A stretch of 64,000 bases of DNA from Frigidibacter sp. (lineage in GTDB: Bacteria > Pseudomonadota > Alphaproteobacteria > Rhodobacterales > Rhodobacteraceae). The DNA lies in contig NZ_JAUYTT010000025.1 in NCBI RefSeq assembly GCF_030695035.1, positions 1 through 64,000 of the forward strand. The letters are read 5' to 3'. The notes beneath the pieces are model-generated. The model had not been told where the DNA came from and did not search any database. It was given only the letters and a program-made list of their open reading frames with translations. Below are positions 61,689 through 64,000 of the stretch, one piece after another. Both the position numbers and the translations under genes were made by a program. Each line of letters opens with the position of its first letter. Position 1 is the stretch's first letter.

Positions 61689-62624
61689 ATGACATCCACA
61701 AACCTTGAATACCCTGCGCCCGCGCGCGGAACCCAGCACCGACCGCTTCTGGCCGCGCTGTGGATGTTGGGCGCGATCTTCGGCTTTTCGGCGATGGCGG
61801 TCGCGGGCCGCGAGGTGCAGGGGCAGCTCGACACCTTCGAGATCATGCTCTGGCGCTCGCTTCTGGGCCTTATCATCGTCGATGCCATCGCGCTGACGCT
61901 GCGGCGGCGGGAGGAACTGGCGCCGCGCTTCATGGGCCAGCACCTTCTACGCAACTCGGCGCATTTCGCCGGGCAGAACCTGTGGCTTTATGCGCTGACG
62001 CTGATCCCGCTGGCGCAGCTGTTCGCGGTGGAGTTTTCCTACCCGATCATGGTGGCGCTGGCGGCGCCGCTGCTGCTGGGCGAACGGCTGATGCCGGTCA
62101 AGCTGCTGACGGCGGCCATCGGCTTTGCCGGCATCTTGCTGGTGGCGCGACCCTGGGGCGTGGGCGGCTTCAGCCCCGGGATCATTGCCGCCTTTGGCGC
62201 GGCGCTTGGTTTTGCGGGCTCTGCCATCGTGACCAAACGGCTGACGCGCAAGGTGACCACACTTGGCATCCTGCATTGGCTCTGCGCGATCCAGCTGGGG
62301 CTGGCGCTGGTCTTTGCGCTGTGGGATGGGCAGATGACCTGGCCCGCCCCGGCCAGCTGGCTGCCGCTGGTGGTGATCGGCCTGTCGGGCCTCGGCGCGC
62401 ATTACTGCCTGACCACGGCGCTGTCGCTGGCGCCTGCCTCCATCGTCACGCCCATCGACTTCCTGCGCCTGCCGCTGATCGGGGTGGTGGGGATGCTGCT
62501 CTATGGCGAGCCGCTGGACATCTGGGTCTTTGCCGGCGGCGCGATCATCTTCGGCGCCAACTGGATCAACCTGGCCGCCGATGCGCGGGCAGGGCGGCGC
62601 CCCGTGCCACAGGTGGCGGCCTGA
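61689..62624 (+). CDS. DMT superfamily transporter (EamA domains)
   Basis: The 311-residue protein has ten predicted helices in two EamA repeats (GAIFGFSAMAVAGREVQGQL early, AAFGAALGFAGSAIVTKRLT later). Members export metabolites such as amino acids or take up carboxylates; substrate unknown. The ATG at 61689 has a weak ribosome-binding site. It stands 53 bp after the ABM gene and may be co-transcribed. Confidence 0.87.
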   Translation: MTSTNLEYPAPARGTQHRPLLAALWMLGAIFGFSAMAVAGREVQGQLDTFEIMLWRSLLGLIIVDAIALTLRRREELAPRFMGQHLLRNSAHFAGQNLWLYALTLIPLAQLFAVEFSYPIMVALAAPLLLGERLMPVKLLTAAIGFAGILLVARPWGVGGFSPGIIAAFGAALGFAGSAIVTKRLTRKVTTLGILHWLCAIQLGLALVFALWDGQMTWPAPASWLPLVVIGLSGLGAHYCLTTALSLAPASIVTPIDFLRLPLIGVVGMLLYGEPLDIWVFAGGAIIFGANWINLAADARAGRRPVPQVAA

Positions 62625-62662
62625 ATGCTGCGCTGCCGCAAATATATGGGGATTTTTCTGCA

Positions 62663-62677
62663 TTGCAAAAATTGCAA
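62663..62677. promoter_or_regulatory. Palindrome TTGCAA-AAA-TTGCAA upstream of the fadL-like gene
   Basis: A perfect 6-bp dyad lies about 90 bp before the ATG in an AT-rich part of the promoter. It looks like a repressor operator. Which protein binds it is unknown; a fatty-acid-responsive regulator would fit the downstream gene. Confidence 0.45.
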
Positions 62678-62768
62678 CGCAGCCATGTCGCGACGTCACG
62701 TCATTGATTGACGCAAGGGCCGGTTACGTGGACGTTACAAGTGAACTCGTAGGGATGAGGTTCTAAAT

Positions 62769-63887
62769 ATGAGACGTGTCTTGATGACGGTCAGCGCCAC
62801 GGCTCTGACTGCAACGGGGGCCTTTGCCGGTGGCATCGAGCGTTCGACCCAATCTGTCGCAATCCTGTTCGAACAGGGCAACTATGTCGAGTTCAGCCTC
62901 GGCAGCGTTTCGCCCGATGTCAGCGGTGTGCAGCAGGTTCCGCTGACCACGCCGGCTGGCAACTCGTCGGGCGACATGGCGGGGGATTACACCACCTGGT
63001 CGTTGGCGGTGAAAACCGCGCTGACGGACAAGCTGGACTTCGCGCTGATCCTCGATGAGCCTATTGGCGCCGATGTCGACTACGCCACGGGAACCGGCTA
63101 TTCCTATGCCGGGTCCACCGCCACCATCGACAGCCATGCCCTGACGGGACTGCTGCGCTATAAGGCGACGCCGTCCTTCTCGGTGATCGGCGGCCTGCGC
63201 GCCGTGCAGACCGAGGGCGAGGTTTCGCTGTTCAACGGCTATGACATGAAGTCCAAGAAAGAGACCGACTTTGGCTACGTGCTGGGTGTTGCCTGGGAAA
63301 AGCCCGAGATCGCCGCCCGCGTCGCGCTGACCTATAATTCGGCCATCGACCATGACTTCCGCGTGCAGGAAAGCGTATCGTTTGGGGCGCTCGTGCAGCA
63401 GAACGAATTCACGACCACTATCCCACAATCGCTGCTCCTTGAAGCGCAGACCGGGATCGCGGCCGATACGCTGCTGTTCGGTTCGGTCCGCTGGGTGGAT
63501 TGGTCCGAGTTCAAGATCGCGCCTCCGCTCTATACCCAGGCGTTCCTTGACAACTTGGTTGATTACGATGGCGACACCGTGACCTACAGTATCGGCTTGG
63601 GCCGCAAGTTCAATGACACCTGGTCCGGGGCGATCACTGCCAGCTATGAAGATGCCATCGGCGGCTTCTCGGGCAACCTCGGCCCGACCGACGGCGCCAC
63701 CTCGGTGGGCCTTGCCACGACCTATACGCGCGGCCCGATGAAGATCACCGGCGGTGTGCGTTATATCTGGCTGGGGGATACCGAGACCGAGGCAACGCAG
63801 CTGGCCTATCCGGCTGGCACCACCTTCGGCGATTTCAAGGACAACGAGGGCGTCGCCCTTGGGTTCCGGGTCGGCTACAGCTTCTGA
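62769..63887 (+). CDS. FadL/OMPP1-type outer-membrane protein
   Basis: The 372-residue protein has a signal peptide (VLMTVSATALTATGAFA) and a beta-barrel pattern of alternating residues ending in the aromatic GFRVGYSF required for barrel assembly. The plug-like NPA motif of E. coli FadL is not evident; GIERSTQSVAILFEQGNYVEFSLGSV, cut here to IERSTQSVAILFEQGNYVEF, matches the Rhodobacterales OMPP1/FadL group. It probably takes up long-chain fatty acids or other hydrophobic compounds. Confidence 0.85.
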   Translation: MRRVLMTVSATALTATGAFAGGIERSTQSVAILFEQGNYVEFSLGSVSPDVSGVQQVPLTTPAGNSSGDMAGDYTTWSLAVKTALTDKLDFALILDEPIGADVDYATGTGYSYAGSTATIDSHALTGLLRYKATPSFSVIGGLRAVQTEGEVSLFNGYDMKSKKETDFGYVLGVAWEKPEIAARVALTYNSAIDHDFRVQESVSFGALVQQNEFTTTIPQSLLLEAQTGIAADTLLFGSVRWVDWSEFKIAPPLYTQAFLDNLVDYDGDTVTYSIGLGRKFNDTWSGAITASYEDAIGGFSGNLGPTDGATSVGLATTYTRGPMKITGGVRYIWLGDTETEATQLAYPAGTTFGDFKDNEGVALGFRVGYSF

Positions 63888-63911
63888 TACGGCGTCCTGC
63901 GCCGGTCTGGA

Positions 63912-63938
63912 AAGGCCCCGCTCCGGCGGGGCCTTTTG
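63912..63938 (+). terminator. Rho-independent terminator after the fadL-like gene
   Basis: AAGGCCCCGC and GCGGGGCCTT form a perfect 10-bp stem with loop TCCG, followed by TTGCTTTT. Nothing recognisable lies between it and the window end. Confidence 0.85.
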
Positions 63939-64000
63939 CTTTTGCCCTTTTGTATTTGGCACAAGATCCGGGTGGCGGAGCGGCCGGCACGGGCCTAGCG

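Overview
This 64 kb window is high-GC, densely packed alphaproteobacterial chromosome, most likely from the order Rhodobacterales (a Rhodobacter, Gemmobacter or Paracoccus-like genus). The assignment rests on gene order and families: aroKB next to a xerD-type recombinase, the rpmF-plsX-fabH-ihfA-merR block ending in tRNA-Pro, a split cobalamin-dependent methionine synthase with its reactivase, an Entner-Doudoroff cluster (zwf-pgl-pgi facing eda-edd), an RSP_2648-like PIN protein, a DUF6778-like lipoprotein and a DUF5368 protein beside a Tat-exported sulfide:quinone reductase. No replicon origin, prophage, transposase or CRISPR array is visible. Genus and species cannot be fixed from the sequence alone.

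Layout. 1-4.5 kb: xerD (cut by the window edge) and two envelope proteins, divergent from aroK-aroB. 4.5-8 kb: an rRNA methyltransferase and a one-carbon cluster (methyl-THF:corrinoid methyltransferase, MetF-like reductase, small 'virulence factor'). 8-11.3 kb: ppx, rlmE and a mutarotase-like gene. 11.7-15.5 kb: an AcoR-like regulator ahead of aldehyde and alcohol dehydrogenase genes. 15.6-20.5 kb: small proteins, NUDIX, RidA, tRNA-Gly(CCC), and an ECF sigma/anti-sigma/fasciclin set. 20.6-29 kb: corrinoid-protein reactivase, dCTP deaminase-like gene, tRNA-Pro(GGG), and the lipid/ribosome/IHF block. 29-33 kb: bamE, msrB, olsB, an HNH endonuclease and a radical SAM protein. 33-40 kb: glucose catabolism by the Entner-Doudoroff route. 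40-44.7 kb: lipoprotein, RlmI, PIN protein, two membrane-linked proteases and MarC. 45-46.7 kb: a lone low-GC gene with a restriction-endonuclease-like N-terminus. 46.9-50 kb: ABC-F protein, ndk and small genes. 50-54 kb: Rrf2 regulator divergent from a sulfide-oxidation operon. 54.5-64 kb: ssb, lytic transglycosylase, a MocR regulator, a polyamine-type ABC transporter without a binding protein, a DMT exporter and a FadL-type porin.

Functional links. The methionine cluster (5.7-7.9 kb) and the distant ferredoxin/ASKHA protein (20.6-22.7 kb) probably belong to one cobalamin-dependent methionine synthase system. A 12-bp palindrome GTTAGCGCTATC precedes both zwf and edd in the same orientation and likely lets one LacI-type regulator control the whole Entner-Doudoroff cluster. 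The sulfide operon carries a perfect FNR/NnrR-type box plus a degenerate one between it and an NsrR-like Rrf2 gene.

Less ordinary signals. (i) A roughly 215-bp structured repeat occurs twice, each time directly 3' of a gene and in that gene's orientation, ending in a terminator-like hairpin. (ii) A 66-bp AT-rich repeat occurs once inside a coding sequence and once next to the low-GC putative nuclease gene. (iii) The low-GC gene is a candidate single-gene defence system. (iv) There is a six-unit tandem array of about 25-bp hairpins, a family of GC-rich palindromes carrying the core CGGGATATTTGGACC, and a degraded aldehyde dehydrogenase. All assignments come from reading the sequence; no database search was run.
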